From Gloeocapsa sp. DLM2.Bin57 (GTDB lineage Bacteria; Cyanobacteriota; Cyanobacteriia; Cyanobacteriales; Gloeocapsaceae): DNA of 32,368 nucleotides. Position numbers and translations under genes: made by a program. Each line of letters begins with the position of its first letter. Positions within the stretch are counted from its first letter, which is position 1. The DNA is taken from positions 1-32,368 of the forward strand of contig RECR01000051.1 in NCBI GenBank assembly GCA_007693955.1. The letters run 5' to 3'. Positions 1 to 7,522 of this stretch are shown piece after piece. The notes under the pieces were generated by a model that was not told the DNA's origin, searched no databases, and saw nothing but the letters and a program-made list of their open reading frames with translations.

Positions 1-847
1 CATTCGAGTTGCCTATCGGACTGGTGTTCTGACCTGTGCCGGGAGCAGGTGGCTCAGGCTCGGGTTCGGGAGCAGGTGGCTGAACTTGCCCATTACGTAC
101 TTCAAAGACGTAACGACCATCTAAATCGCTATTACGACTATTCCCAATCAAACGAGTATCCGCAGGACCGTTATCGAGGAAAGCACCGTTAACCGCAGAG
201 CCTGGTAACTCAAAGAAAGTGCCAGGAGCACCAGTACCATTAGCATAACCAACTCTAGCGGAACTACCACCTAGACCTCTTTCATTACTACCGCTAGCTT
301 CTCCTGATTCCCAGAGAATTTGGTCGTAGTTAAACTCAAAGTCAAAATCTCCAGCACCAACATCAGATCTATCGATCATCACCAGCTGAAATTTGTTGAG
401 GGGATTAGCTCTGTTATTAAAGAAACCAACCCCAGCTCCATTCCAGTTAACACCAAAAGCATTGCGTCCATCCACACTACCTTGACCATAGGTAACCTCA
501 GAAGAAGCAGGGTTACGGGTATCTACGTCAGCGAAAAAAGGAGCAATAATTTGTCTGCTGGTGGAATTTAAATCAAAAGGAGTATATGTACTTAAGGCTT
601 GGTCAAAAGTAACGTTACCATTATTATTAACGTAAACTTGGGTACGACTAACTCCAAAGAAATTAGCAGTAAAACCAATATTTACTAAACCTGTAGATAA
701 GTCATCATTTCTAGGTAAAGTATTACCAGTAAAGCCAGGCCTAAGTGCTGCAGCTTCTGCTTGATTAGGATTGTAATAAGCATCAAACAGCAGCACAGAG
801 GAGCTGATTAATACTAAAGACGATATTTTTGATAATTTATTATTCAT
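1..847 (-). CDS. Secreted nidogen-like (NIDO) domain protein, C-terminus cut by window edge
   Basis: An open frame runs from an ATG at 847-845 off the left edge without a stop, giving at least 282 residues. It begins with a short lysine-bearing N-terminus and a hydrophobic stretch (SSLVLISSSVLLF), which reads as a signal peptide. Residues of about 40-250 match the NIDO pattern: a 'VYVNNNGNVTF' strand, 'IIAPFFADVDT', 'NKFQLVMIDRSD', 'GDFDFEFNYDQILWE' and 'FFELPGSAV', ending in 'GRYVFEVRNGQ'. A Pro/Glu-rich linker (PPAPEPEPEPPAP) follows near the edge. NIDO proteins in cyanobacteria are usually extracellular and often end in a PEP-CTERM anchor, but that part lies outside the window. The gene stands alone, tail-on to nothing visible, with its start about 140 bp from the end of the DUF3318 gene. 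Secretion and family are well supported; its binding partner is unknown. Confidence 0.85.
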   Translation of the reverse strand, partial: MNNKLSKISSLVLISSSVLLFDAYYNPNQAEAAALRPGFTGNTLPRNDDLSTGLVNIGFTANFFGVSRTQVYVNNNGNVTFDQALSTYTPFDLNSTSRQIIAPFFADVDTRNPASSEVTYGQGSVDGRNAFGVNWNGAGVGFFNNRANPLNKFQLVMIDRSDVGAGDFDFEFNYDQILWESGEASGSNERGLGGSSARVGYANGTGAPGTFFELPGSAVNGAFLDNGPADTRLIGNSRNSDLDGRYVFEVRNGQVQPPAPEPEPEPPAPGTGQNTSPIGNSN

Positions 848-969
848 TGATAAAAATAATGTCAATCTCACTAACTTTCTAACATAAAATACTGTTGAGA
901 TCAATCATCTTTACCAAATCTTTAAAATACCAATGCTTAATCAGTAAATTTACGACCAATAATTTAAAA

Positions 970-991
970 GGGCGCTTTGCGCCCATTTTTT
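970..991. terminator. Bidirectional intrinsic terminator
   Basis: GGGCGC (970-975), a TTT loop and GCGCCC (979-984) form a perfect 6-bp GC stem. On the plus strand it is followed by ATTTTTT. On the minus strand it is followed by TTTT and overlaps the tail of the DUF3318 gene, whose stop codon is at 992-990. It most likely ends that gene's transcript. Confidence 0.75.
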
Positions 992-1643
992 AGTTAATTT
1001 CGCGGATAGTTTCTCCTTGAGACTCCATTTGCGCTTTAGCTTTATTAGCACTACGTCGCAGCGCTTGTAAACGCTCATCATAGATTTTGCGTTGACGACG
1101 ATTGGGGGTTTGTTCAATCAAAGTTTTTAAAGCGCTACCAAGACTTTTATAAGCATTGCGCAGAGAATAACCAAAACGAGTAGCTAAGGCGATCGCCTTT
1201 TCGTCAGCTTCGATCACCTCTCTGATTTGTTTTTCCCCATTATTTTTTTGCCAAAGTCGATAACCTGAAATACCACAGAGAGATAGAGCCAGTAATAATA
1301 ATAAACCATCCTGTACCCAAAGTTCTCCAACTGCACCTCCTAAACCAATAGCCAGGGCTGCCATTTCCCAACCCTCTCTAGGGATGGTATCATTTTGAAT
1401 ACGGGCTACTTCGTGCCAAAATAGTAAATTACGTTGGTCTATGGCTAAATTTTCCCATTTGCTTAAATCTACTTGTATTTCTACTTCGTCCTTACCGATT
1501 TCTTCGCAGCGAATTAAAGGAGGATTAACATCGGTACTCGCTTCTACCATTACCCAACTTTGCAATTCTGGGGGTAATAGTGTTTTCAAGCGACGTAATT
1601 CGCTCATTTCGGCTCGGGCGGAAGCTGTTGCATAAGATGTCAT
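990..1643 (-). CDS. DUF3318 family protein (cyanobacterial conserved unknown)
   Basis: This 217-residue protein starts MTSYATASARAEMSELRRLK. It contains a central segment 'LLFWHEVARIQND' followed by two hydrophobic helices (about residues 95-130, 'AALAIGLGGAVGELW' and 'LLLLLALSLCGISGY'), then a basic, coiled-coil-prone C-terminal half rich in Arg, Lys and Gln. This architecture matches the DUF3318 family, which is common in cyanobacteria and has no established function. The 'FWHEVA' motif recalls the HExxH helix of metalloproteases but lacks the second histidine, so no peptidase activity is claimed. It is divergent from the gene at 1704 with about 60 bp between starts, and ends on a clear hairpin terminator. 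The family call is from memory of sequence character, not a search. Confidence 0.7.
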   Translation of the reverse strand: MTSYATASARAEMSELRRLKTLLPPELQSWVMVEASTDVNPPLIRCEEIGKDEVEIQVDLSKWENLAIDQRNLLFWHEVARIQNDTIPREGWEMAALAIGLGGAVGELWVQDGLLLLLALSLCGISGYRLWQKNNGEKQIREVIEADEKAIALATRFGYSLRNAYKSLGSALKTLIEQTPNRRQRKIYDERLQALRRSANKAKAQMESQGETIREIN

Positions 1644-1678
1644 AATTAAAGCCTAGGTTACACTAATCACAAGTACTT

Positions 1679-1684
1679 TATAAT
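1679..1684 (+). promoter_or_regulatory. Candidate -10 box for the 1704 gene
   Basis: A perfect TATAAT lies 19 bp before the start codon at 1704, in the 60-bp divergent gap. The -35 position has only a weak match, so this is a suggestion. Confidence 0.3.
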
Positions 1685-1703
1685 TTCTATCATAACTATA
1701 ATT

Positions 1704-2093
1704 ATGGAACGTGGTTTATTCTGGTTACCCCTACTTTTATTATTTAGTTGGCTAGCTTGGGCAGGTTGGAACGAATATCAAAAAGTTGAAGCTTATCGAC
1801 TCTGGGCTGAGGAATTTGAGCGCAGTAAATATGATATTTATGCGGTTTTAGGAATTAAAAATGGTGAGTTAACCTGGGGAAAACCCACAAGATCAAGCCC
1901 TAAAGATATACAAACCTTCCCTTTAACTAAAGTTAGTGCAATTACTTTAATTGCTAATCTACCTAAAGGTGGTGCTAGTCTTGAGTTTAAGTTTCAAGAT
2001 AATGCTAACATAATTAAAATACCTTTTACTGAGCTATCTTTAGCTCAACAATGGGAGGAATATCTACAAAATCTTTTACCAATTCAATCTTGA
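1704..2093 (+). CDS. Small membrane-anchored protein of unknown function
   Basis: This 129-residue protein opens with a hydrophobic helix (residues 5-21, LFWLPLLLLFSWLAWAG). A soluble domain follows with predicted strands and Lys/Glu-rich segments ('AVLGIKNGELTWGKPT', 'FPLTKVSAITLIANLPKGGASLEFKFQDNA'). The pattern suggests one inner-membrane anchor with a small beta-rich domain, possibly PH-like or YcxB-like, on the cytoplasmic face; this is inference. It ends 47 bp before the protease gene on the same strand, so the two could be cotranscribed. I do not recognise the family. Confidence 0.6.
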   Translation: MERGLFWLPLLLLFSWLAWAGWNEYQKVEAYRLWAEEFERSKYDIYAVLGIKNGELTWGKPTRSSPKDIQTFPLTKVSAITLIANLPKGGASLEFKFQDNANIIKIPFTELSLAQQWEEYLQNLLPIQS

Positions 2094-2140
2094 TGTTAAG
2101 ATAATAGCCAACTTCATTTACCTGCTAAGTATAAATACTA

Positions 2141-3292
2141 ATGGCTAAACCTAATTTTACTCCTTTTTTACTGTGTTTTAGCGCTGTTTTGCTCTATACA
2201 CCTCAAGCTAAGTCTCAAGAAATTTTAAACAATGTCTCAGATGACACGATTATTAGTATAGAATCTGAGTTACCACCTGAGATGGATGATTCCTGGGTAA
2301 GGTTAATCTCTAGAGTAGAGAGACTCTACACTACCGCTGGAGACCCTTTTGAGCCAATTTATTTAGTTAATCCTGGACAAGGTTTTGATGGTGTCGGGAA
2401 TATCTTTTTTACAACTAATAACCAATTTCAAGATCGCTGTGGTGCTAGTTTACTATACAGCGGGAGACATTTACTAACCGCAGCTCATTGTCTTACCAAT
2501 AACTTAGGGGTAATTAGCGTTACAGATGTAGAGGCACGCTTTGATTTAGTATCGGGTACAGTTAGTTATAATATCCCTATAGATAATATCGCGATCGCTC
2601 CAGGTTGGGACGGTAATCTCGTCAACGGTAATGATTTAGCTATTCTCACCCTGGAAGAGATTGCTTCACCAGAAATCAATCGCTATGATCTCTATAATCA
2701 ATCAAACGAAATTGGTCAAATAGGGACAAAAGTAGGTTACGGTAGATCAGGTACTGGAAATCAAGGAGAAGTCCTCCCCGTAGGTACTAAACGTACTGGA
2801 CAAAATCTTTATGATGCTGATGGATCATTAAGAAGTGCTCTTTTTGGTGGAGCTACTACCACAATTTTGGGTTATGATTTTGATAATGGACTACCAGAAA
2901 ATGACGCCTTTGGTTTCTTTTTTGATATTAATAATCTTGGTTTAGGTGAATTAGAAGTAGCAGCAGCTAGAGGAGACTCTGGGAGTCCTTCTTTTATTAA
3001 TGGTCAAATTGCGGGTGTAACTTCTTTTCGTGAGACCATCTTTGCTGTAGATGAAAGCGGATCTCTGGTAACTCCTGATGTTAATTTTGCTCTTGATTCT
3101 TCTTTTGGAGAATTTATCTATGAGACTCGTATTTCTGCACACACAGAGTGGATTGATCGCGAAATTACTAAAACACCCGAACCTAATATTATTATAGGCT
3201 TTTTAGGAGCGATCGCCTCTAGACAGATTTGGCTTCTCGGTAAAGGGTTTCTGTCAAAAGTGTTAAATCGTGCTGGGAAATCCCCCCATTAG
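2141..3292 (+). CDS. Exported S1 (chymotrypsin-like) serine protease with PEP-CTERM-type tail
   Basis: The 383-residue product begins with a signal peptide (FTPFLLCFSAVLLYTPQAKSQ). The catalytic triad of family S1 is visible: His116 in 'LLTAAHCL', Asp165 in 'NGNDLAILTL' and Ser280 in 'RGDSGSPSF'. The cysteine in 'DRCGASLLYSG' precedes the His motif as in many S1 enzymes. The C-terminus has 'PEP' at residues 346-348, then a hydrophobic stretch (IIIGFLGAIAS) and basic residues, which resembles a PEP-CTERM sorting signal read by exosortase. The tail is about 35 residues after PEP, longer than the usual 20-25 or so. Its last 74 bp overlap the 3' end of the convergent ABC ATPase gene. The likely role is extracellular or surface proteolysis. 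Protease identity is firm; the sorting signal is probable. Confidence 0.88.
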   Translation: MAKPNFTPFLLCFSAVLLYTPQAKSQEILNNVSDDTIISIESELPPEMDDSWVRLISRVERLYTTAGDPFEPIYLVNPGQGFDGVGNIFFTTNNQFQDRCGASLLYSGRHLLTAAHCLTNNLGVISVTDVEARFDLVSGTVSYNIPIDNIAIAPGWDGNLVNGNDLAILTLEEIASPEINRYDLYNQSNEIGQIGTKVGYGRSGTGNQGEVLPVGTKRTGQNLYDADGSLRSALFGGATTTILGYDFDNGLPENDAFGFFFDINNLGLGELEVAAARGDSGSPSFINGQIAGVTSFRETIFAVDESGSLVTPDVNFALDSSFGEFIYETRISAHTEWIDREITKTPEPNIIIGFLGAIASRQIWLLGKGFLSKVLNRAGKSPH

Positions 3293-4058
3293 AGTCAATA
3301 AATTGCTTAATAGTTTCTAATAAATTTATCACCAGAGGAACTCCTAAACCGATATTCTCTAAAACCTGATGGTTATTAAATACTGCTTGGGGTGTTCCTT
3401 CTAAAATAACGCTTCCTTGATCCATAACTATAATCCAATCAGCCCAAACATAAGCCAAGTTAAGATCATGGGTAGCTATTACTATAGTTGTTCCTTTTTG
3501 TTCAATTTTCCTTAACAGTAATAATAAATTACGAATTTGGGCTGAATCTAGATAAGCTGTGGGTTCATCTAATAATAATAATTCAGGTTCGAGTATCATT
3601 ACATTAGCTAAGGATACTCGTTTTTTTTGTCCTAAACTTAAATAATGAATCGGTGTATAAGCTAAATCTTCTAAACTAAATTCTGCTAAAGTTTGTTGGA
3701 CACGACTAGCAATTTCTGTCTCTGGTAATTCTAGATTACATAAACCATAGGATATATCAGCTGCTACTGTTGGCGCTACTAATTGTTGTTCAGGATTTTG
3801 GAAAACTAACCCAACCTTTTGACGCAATTTTTGTAAAGCTATTTGTTGATAATTCAAAGGTTTACCCAAAAAACGAATTATACCCCGATTAGGACGATAT
3901 AAACCATTAGCTAGACAAAAAAGAGTACTTTTCCCACAACCATTACGTCCAATGATTACACAACGTTGATGCTGTTTTATTCCTAAATTAAGGTTCAATA
4001 AAGCAGGATAATGACTACAGGGATAACTATAACTAACTTGGTCAAATTCTATCAACAT
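3219..4058 (-). CDS. ABC transporter ATPase, ECF/CbiO type
   Basis: All nucleotide-binding motifs are present in this 279-residue protein: Walker A 'GRNGCGKST' (residues 37-45), Q-loop 'VFQNPEQQL', signature 'LSLGQKKR', Walker B 'LLLLDEPTAYLD' and H-loop 'ATHDL'. The N-terminus 'MLIEFDQVSYSYP' and the 'FQNPEQQL' Q-loop are typical of CbiO/EcfA subunits of energy-coupling-factor importers for metals and vitamins. No transmembrane T or S component is next to it, so the substrate cannot be inferred. The start overlaps the end of the upstream glycosyltransferase gene by 17 bp, which implies translational coupling. The stop lies inside the convergent protease gene. It is not an obvious GldA-type partner for the permease two genes upstream, though that cannot be excluded. 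Confidence 0.9.
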   Translation of the reverse strand: MLIEFDQVSYSYPCSHYPALLNLNLGIKQHQRCVIIGRNGCGKSTLFCLANGLYRPNRGIIRFLGKPLNYQQIALQKLRQKVGLVFQNPEQQLVAPTVAADISYGLCNLELPETEIASRVQQTLAEFSLEDLAYTPIHYLSLGQKKRVSLANVMILEPELLLLDEPTAYLDSAQIRNLLLLLRKIEQKGTTIVIATHDLNLAYVWADWIIVMDQGSVILEGTPQAVFNNHQVLENIGLGVPLVINLLETIKQFIDSNGGISQHDLTLLTETLYREAKSV

Positions 4059-4983
4059 ATAAACCCTTAAAATTTTGGATTATTCTGGATGGTAGAGAGG
4101 GTTTTTCAATATCAAATAATTTCGTTTTTGGTTGCTGACTTAACAGAGAAGCTACTAAACCAAAAGAAGAAAGAGAGGAAAAAATTAGACGATCGCATTC
4201 TGCTAATAAATATAAATCGATTAATGCTTCTTGACCATTTTCTAAACGATTAGGACATTCTGACCAATTTTGATGTAATCTTGTATTTGAAGTAGGAAAC
4301 CATTTATTAGTTGTCACTACTTTAGGAAACCTTCTCTGGAAATCTTCCCTGATTTGTTGTGAATCTGTGGCTAAAAAAATCTGGTGATTGCTAAATTTTT
4401 CTACTTGTCGATAAACTTTAGCTAAATCAATTTTTAGATCGGTATAACGGATATGTACTCCTAGGGTTGATTCTGTCCAATATTTAGCTTTAAATTCAGC
4501 TACTCGCTGTTTAATCTCATCTTTTAATGATAATTCTTCTTGGAGAATAGAACTAATAATTTTTTGAGTTGGTAATTTAGCTAAATAAGTATAATCTCCC
4601 GTAAATATATTTCTTAAAGCAGCAGTTTTATGAGTATAAGCACAAAAAACAATGACCTCTTCAGGATAATCTAACCTTGATAAATCTACAGACATAGCTG
4701 TATCATTTAAAGCCAATTTTTCTCTTAATCCTCCAAAAGATTGATCAAGACAATTTCGCCAAATCTGGGGATAAATAGACTGAGTATCGGGTAAACTATC
4801 TATATTTAAAGCGGAAGGACAATCAAAATAAGCAAAGAAAGCATTGATGTTATCCCCACTATAAGTACCATCACACCAATCTACAATCAGTTTTCTGCCA
4901 CTGATACGAGAATACCATAAAGCTGTACTCAGAGCTAAAATTCGATTACCTAATCCCGACGAACCCTTAACTAGAATATACAT
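4042..4983 (-). CDS. GT23/NodZ-like fucosyltransferase homologue
   Basis: The 313-residue protein has an N-terminal 'GSSGLGNRILALSTAL' loop, as found in GDP-fucose glycosyltransferases. Near residue 175 it has 'LGVHIRYTD', the counterpart of the GxHxRRxD motif of alpha-1,6-fucosyltransferases (GT23, NodZ/FUT8) and O-fucosyltransferases. A further 'IFLATDSQQIREDF' and a C-terminal 'LIDLYLLAECDRLIFSSLSSFGLVASLL' segment fit the donor-binding half of the same GT-B fold. The second arginine of the HIRR motif is Tyr here. There is no signal peptide, so it should act in the cytoplasm on a glycan or lipid-linked acceptor. It sits between an ABC permease (3-bp gap) and an ABC ATPase (17-bp overlap). 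The exact donor and acceptor are unknown. Confidence 0.7.
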   Translation of the reverse strand: MYILVKGSSGLGNRILALSTALWYSRISGRKLIVDWCDGTYSGDNINAFFAYFDCPSALNIDSLPDTQSIYPQIWRNCLDQSFGGLREKLALNDTAMSVDLSRLDYPEEVIVFCAYTHKTAALRNIFTGDYTYLAKLPTQKIISSILQEELSLKDEIKQRVAEFKAKYWTESTLGVHIRYTDLKIDLAKVYRQVEKFSNHQIFLATDSQQIREDFQRRFPKVVTTNKWFPTSNTRLHQNWSECPNRLENGQEALIDLYLLAECDRLIFSSLSSFGLVASLLSQQPKTKLFDIEKPSLPSRIIQNFKGLYVDRI

Positions 4984-4986
4984 TAG

Positions 4987-5760
4987 TTACTTAAATTGTG
5001 TGGTTAAAAATATGCCTAAAATAACATAACTAAGCAATAAAAAAACACTACTAGTACTAAAAATACCCTGAATCAAATTATCATAATGTTCTAACAAAGA
5101 AAGATGACCAATAATTTCTACCCAAAAACCCTGAAGATTATCAGCGATCAAATCTATAACCCAGAGAAATAAAACTACGGCAAAAGTTAATAAAGCAGCG
5201 ATTAAATTAGATTCAGTTAAAGAAGAGATAAACATTCCTAGAGACAAAACCGCACTAGCTAATAAAATTAAAGCTAAATGAGCTAAAAGAGGTACGATTG
5301 GGGTTACAGGAGGATTAGCAGCACTAAAAATAATGATTTGATAGATAACCAGAGGTATTAATAAAGTTATAAAAAAAGTTAAGACACCTAAAAACTTACC
5401 CACAGCTATAGCTAAATGACTAAGAGGAGAAGTAATCAAAAGTTCGAGAGTTCCTAATTTTTTTTCTTCGGTGTATAACCCCATAGAAAGAAGTGGCAAA
5501 ATAAATAAAACGATTGTACCCATTAAACTAAAAAAGTCTCGTAAAAAGATATAAGCTACATCAATTGGAGGTAAAATTTCTCCCATTTGTTCTCGTCTAG
5601 CTACTTCTTGAATGATACTACCTTGGTCAAATAATAGTACGATAAAAAAATAACCAGAAATTAACCAAAAAATTCCAGCAACAGTATAAGCTAAAGGAGA
5701 AGCAAAATAGCTATGTAACTCTTTACGAAAAATAGCCATGATGTTAATTAATAGGGTCAT
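4987..5760 (-). CDS. ABC-2 type permease, GldF-like
   Basis: This 257-residue protein has about six hydrophobic helices. The N-terminus 'MAIFRKELHSYFASPLAYTVAGIFWLISGYFF' is the hallmark of GldF/ABC-2 permeases, and 'TEEKKLGTLELLITSPLSHLAIAVGKFLG' is the conserved coupling region. Two starts are possible, residue 1 or Met8 (5739), which begins directly at the family motif. GldF usually works with a GldA ATPase and a GldG auxiliary protein. A GldG-like gene lies at 9225 on the other strand, and no GldA-type ATPase is adjacent. It follows the CNNM-family gene by 2 bp in a tight minus-strand operon. Confidence 0.85.
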   Translation of the reverse strand: MTLLINIMAIFRKELHSYFASPLAYTVAGIFWLISGYFFIVLLFDQGSIIQEVARREQMGEILPPIDVAYIFLRDFFSLMGTIVLFILPLLSMGLYTEEKKLGTLELLITSPLSHLAIAVGKFLGVLTFFITLLIPLVIYQIIIFSAANPPVTPIVPLLAHLALILLASAVLSLGMFISSLTESNLIAALLTFAVVLFLWVIDLIADNLQGFWVEIIGHLSLLEHYDNLIQGIFSTSSVFLLLSYVILGIFLTTQFK

Positions 5761-5762
5761 AT

Positions 5763-7124
5763 TTATTGATGTTCAACTATATCCAGATGTTGAGTCACAG
5801 AAGACTGACGCTCAATACGAATAAGATGTAAACGTGGTCCTGAGGAGTCTTCTATAGTTAACTCTAAATTATCATAGTGCAGAGTTTCTCCTTTTACAGG
5901 AATTTTTTGCCAATGATAAAGGATAAAACCTCCTAGAGTTTGATATTCATCGGTGAGAGGAAAATCTAAAGCCAAAAACTCGTTAAGATCTTCTAGATTC
6001 ATTTGTGCTTTTACTAAAAAAGTATGTTCATCGATGGTTTGAACTTCTGATTCTTCATTTGGGTTATTCTCATGATGATCGCCGATGATTTCAGCGATTA
6101 AATCAGTTAGGGTAACTAATCCAGATGTTCCCCCAAATTCATCTACTAACATTACCATTTTTAGATTAGAACGCTGCATCAGCTTTAATAATTCACTTAG
6201 TGAGATAGATTCACTAACAAAGCGAACTGGTTTAACCCAAGCTTCTATGGGAGTTTCTAGAGTAAGTTGACTTTCTACTAAGGATGAAGCGAAATCTTTA
6301 ATATCGATAATTCCTTGGATATCGTCGAGAGAATCTCCCTTAACAGGATAATGAGAATGTCCAGAGTTAGCTACTTCCTGGAGTAGAGTTTCCCAAGTAG
6401 CGGTAGAAGCAATAGCTTTTAATTCTGTGCGGGGAATCATAATATCGTTCGCCTGTAACTCTCCAAAAGCGATGACATTATCTAATAATTCTCTTTCTGC
6501 TACTTGTAAACCTGTAGATTCTCTAACGGTATTAATGATTAATCTTAATTCTTCAGGGGTAACTTGATTATGCCAAATTTGACCCGTATATTCAATACCT
6601 GCTAAACGTAGTAAACAACGAGTAGATTGATTTAAAATCCAAATCAGGGGGTTAAATAAACGAGCGATCGCCAAACTAGGTGCTCCCAAGATACGAGCTA
6701 TTTTTTCTGCGTTGATTAGCGCTACAGATTTAGGGCATAATTCCCCTAAGACTATTTGTAGATAAGCCATCAGTAGAAAAGCAACGGGAATCGCGAAAGA
6801 ATGGGCTAGAGTTTCTTTGACTATTGCTGATAGGGGTAAATTTTCAATCGCACTTTTGACCAATAATCCCATTGTGCCTTCTCCAATCCATCCCAACGCT
6901 AGACTAGAGAGAGTTATACCTAATTGTGTAGTTGACAATAATTTATCAATACTTCTCTGTAGAGATTGAACCGTTTGAGCTTGAAGATCACCGGCTTCCA
7001 CTAATTGAGTAATCCGCGATCGCCTTACCGAAACTATCGAAAACTCAGCAGTAACAAAAAAAGCATTGATTGCTATCAGTAAGAAAACCGAAAGCAATCT
7101 CAAGACTGCATCAGGTGTATTCAT
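5763..7124 (-). CDS. CNNM/CorC-family membrane protein (hemolysin family: DUF21, paired CBS, CorC_HlyC domain)
   Basis: The 453-residue product has the standard three-part layout. An N-terminal DUF21 transmembrane domain (about residues 1-195) starts with 'LLIAINAFFVTAEFSIVSVRRSRI' and contains 'TQLGITLSSLALGWIGEGTMG'. A CBS pair follows (about 205-335), opening with 'VIAFGELQANDIMIPRTELKAI' and including 'MVDEFGGTSGLVTLTDLIAEIIGD'. The C-terminal CorC_HlyC domain (about 350-440) contains 'YQTLGGFILYHWQKIPVKGE'. Proteins of this type are linked to magnesium, cobalt or sodium transport, and the old name hemolysin is misleading. The start overlaps the upstream small gene by 4 bp (ATGA), which indicates translational coupling. 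Confidence 0.93.
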   Translation of the reverse strand: MNTPDAVLRLLSVFLLIAINAFFVTAEFSIVSVRRSRITQLVEAGDLQAQTVQSLQRSIDKLLSTTQLGITLSSLALGWIGEGTMGLLVKSAIENLPLSAIVKETLAHSFAIPVAFLLMAYLQIVLGELCPKSVALINAEKIARILGAPSLAIARLFNPLIWILNQSTRCLLRLAGIEYTGQIWHNQVTPEELRLIINTVRESTGLQVAERELLDNVIAFGELQANDIMIPRTELKAIASTATWETLLQEVANSGHSHYPVKGDSLDDIQGIIDIKDFASSLVESQLTLETPIEAWVKPVRFVSESISLSELLKLMQRSNLKMVMLVDEFGGTSGLVTLTDLIAEIIGDHHENNPNEESEVQTIDEHTFLVKAQMNLEDLNEFLALDFPLTDEYQTLGGFILYHWQKIPVKGETLHYDNLELTIEDSSGPRLHLIRIERQSSVTQHLDIVEHQ

Positions 7125-7384
7125 TGCTCTTGGCTTAAAATTTCCTGCTGTATATTAAGATAATGATTAACTTTCCGTAAAATCTCTCCTTCAGACATGA
7201 TTTTTGGATGATTACCATCTGCTACTTGACCTGAAGATTGACGCTCCATAATATCCGTATTTACCGTAGCTAGAGATTTAGTAGCTAATCCCATGGCTAC
7301 CCAAGCACTAATAGTACCTGCACCCAAGATTAAAGCTAACCAACTCAACAGTAAAATTAAACTTGATTTAAATTTTATTTTCAT
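7121..7384 (-). CDS. Small single-pass membrane protein, unknown function
   Basis: The 87-residue protein has a lysine-rich start (MKIKFKSS) and one hydrophobic segment (residues 9-32). A polar tail follows with 'DIMERQSSGQVADGNHPKIMSEGEILRKVNHYLNIQQEILSQEQ'. It would anchor in the inner membrane or be processed as a lipid-free signal-peptide protein. It is the first gene of the minus-strand operon running to 3219 and overlaps the next gene by 4 bp. Its upstream region is shared with the divergent tRNA gene. No known family is recognised. Confidence 0.6.
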   Translation of the reverse strand: MKIKFKSSLILLLSWLALILGAGTISAWVAMGLATKSLATVNTDIMERQSSGQVADGNHPKIMSEGEILRKVNHYLNIQQEILSQEQ

Positions 7385-7402
7385 CTATTATTAAATTTGT
7401 GC

Positions 7403-7408
7403 TATAAT
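7403..7408 (+). promoter_or_regulatory. Candidate -10 box of the tRNA-Ile2 gene
   Basis: A perfect TATAAT lies 30 bp upstream of the mature tRNA 5' end, consistent with a leader of about 20 nt removed by RNase P. No good -35 is visible. A 5-bp inverted repeat (GTCTA 7416-7420, TAGAC 7427-7431) lies in the leader. The same AT-rich 53 bp must also hold the promoter of the divergent operon starting at 7384. Confidence 0.4.
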
Positions 7409-7437
7409 AACAAAAGTCTAAAAATATAGACCACCTT

Positions 7438-7510
7438 CCAGGGTTGGCCGAGCGGTTGAGGCAACGAACTCATAATTCGTGCAAGGCAGGTTCAACTCCT
7501 GCACCCTGGA
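7438..7510 (+). tRNA. trnI-CAU: tRNA-Ile2 (anticodon CAU, lysidine type)
   Basis: A 73-nt cloverleaf can be drawn by eye. The acceptor stem CCAGGGT pairs with ACCCTGG and the discriminator base is A. The D stem is GCC/GGC with a GAGCGGTTGA loop. The anticodon stem ACGAA/TTCGT carries loop CTCATAA, so the anticodon is CAT. The variable loop is five bases, and the T stem GCAGG/CCTGC carries loop TTCAACT. CCA is not encoded. The D arm (GGCCGAGCGGTTGA) and the AACTCATAATT anticodon arm resemble plastid trnI-CAU rather than elongator or initiator tRNA-Met, whose D arms carry GTAGAGCAG and whose anticodon stems are GGGCTCATAACCC-like. It should therefore read AUA after lysidine modification of C34 by TilS. 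Confidence 0.9.
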
Positions 7511-7522
7511 TTGATTAACCCT

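Noticed and set aside
320-571. Plus-strand open frame of 83 codons
   Set aside because: It lies antisense inside the nidogen-like gene, which has a signal peptide and family motifs in its own frame. The plus-strand product has no recognisable character.
1420-1470. Metalloprotease HExxH in the DUF3318 protein
   Set aside because: The sequence reads HEVAR, which lacks the second His, so no zinc-peptidase active site is present.
1441-1635. Plus-strand open frame of 64 codons
   Set aside because: It is antisense to the N-terminal half of the DUF3318 gene and has no independent support.
7438-7510. Elongator or initiator tRNA-Met
   Set aside because: The anticodon is CAU, but the D arm, anticodon stem and variable loop follow the Ile2 (trnI-CAU) type and not the Met type.
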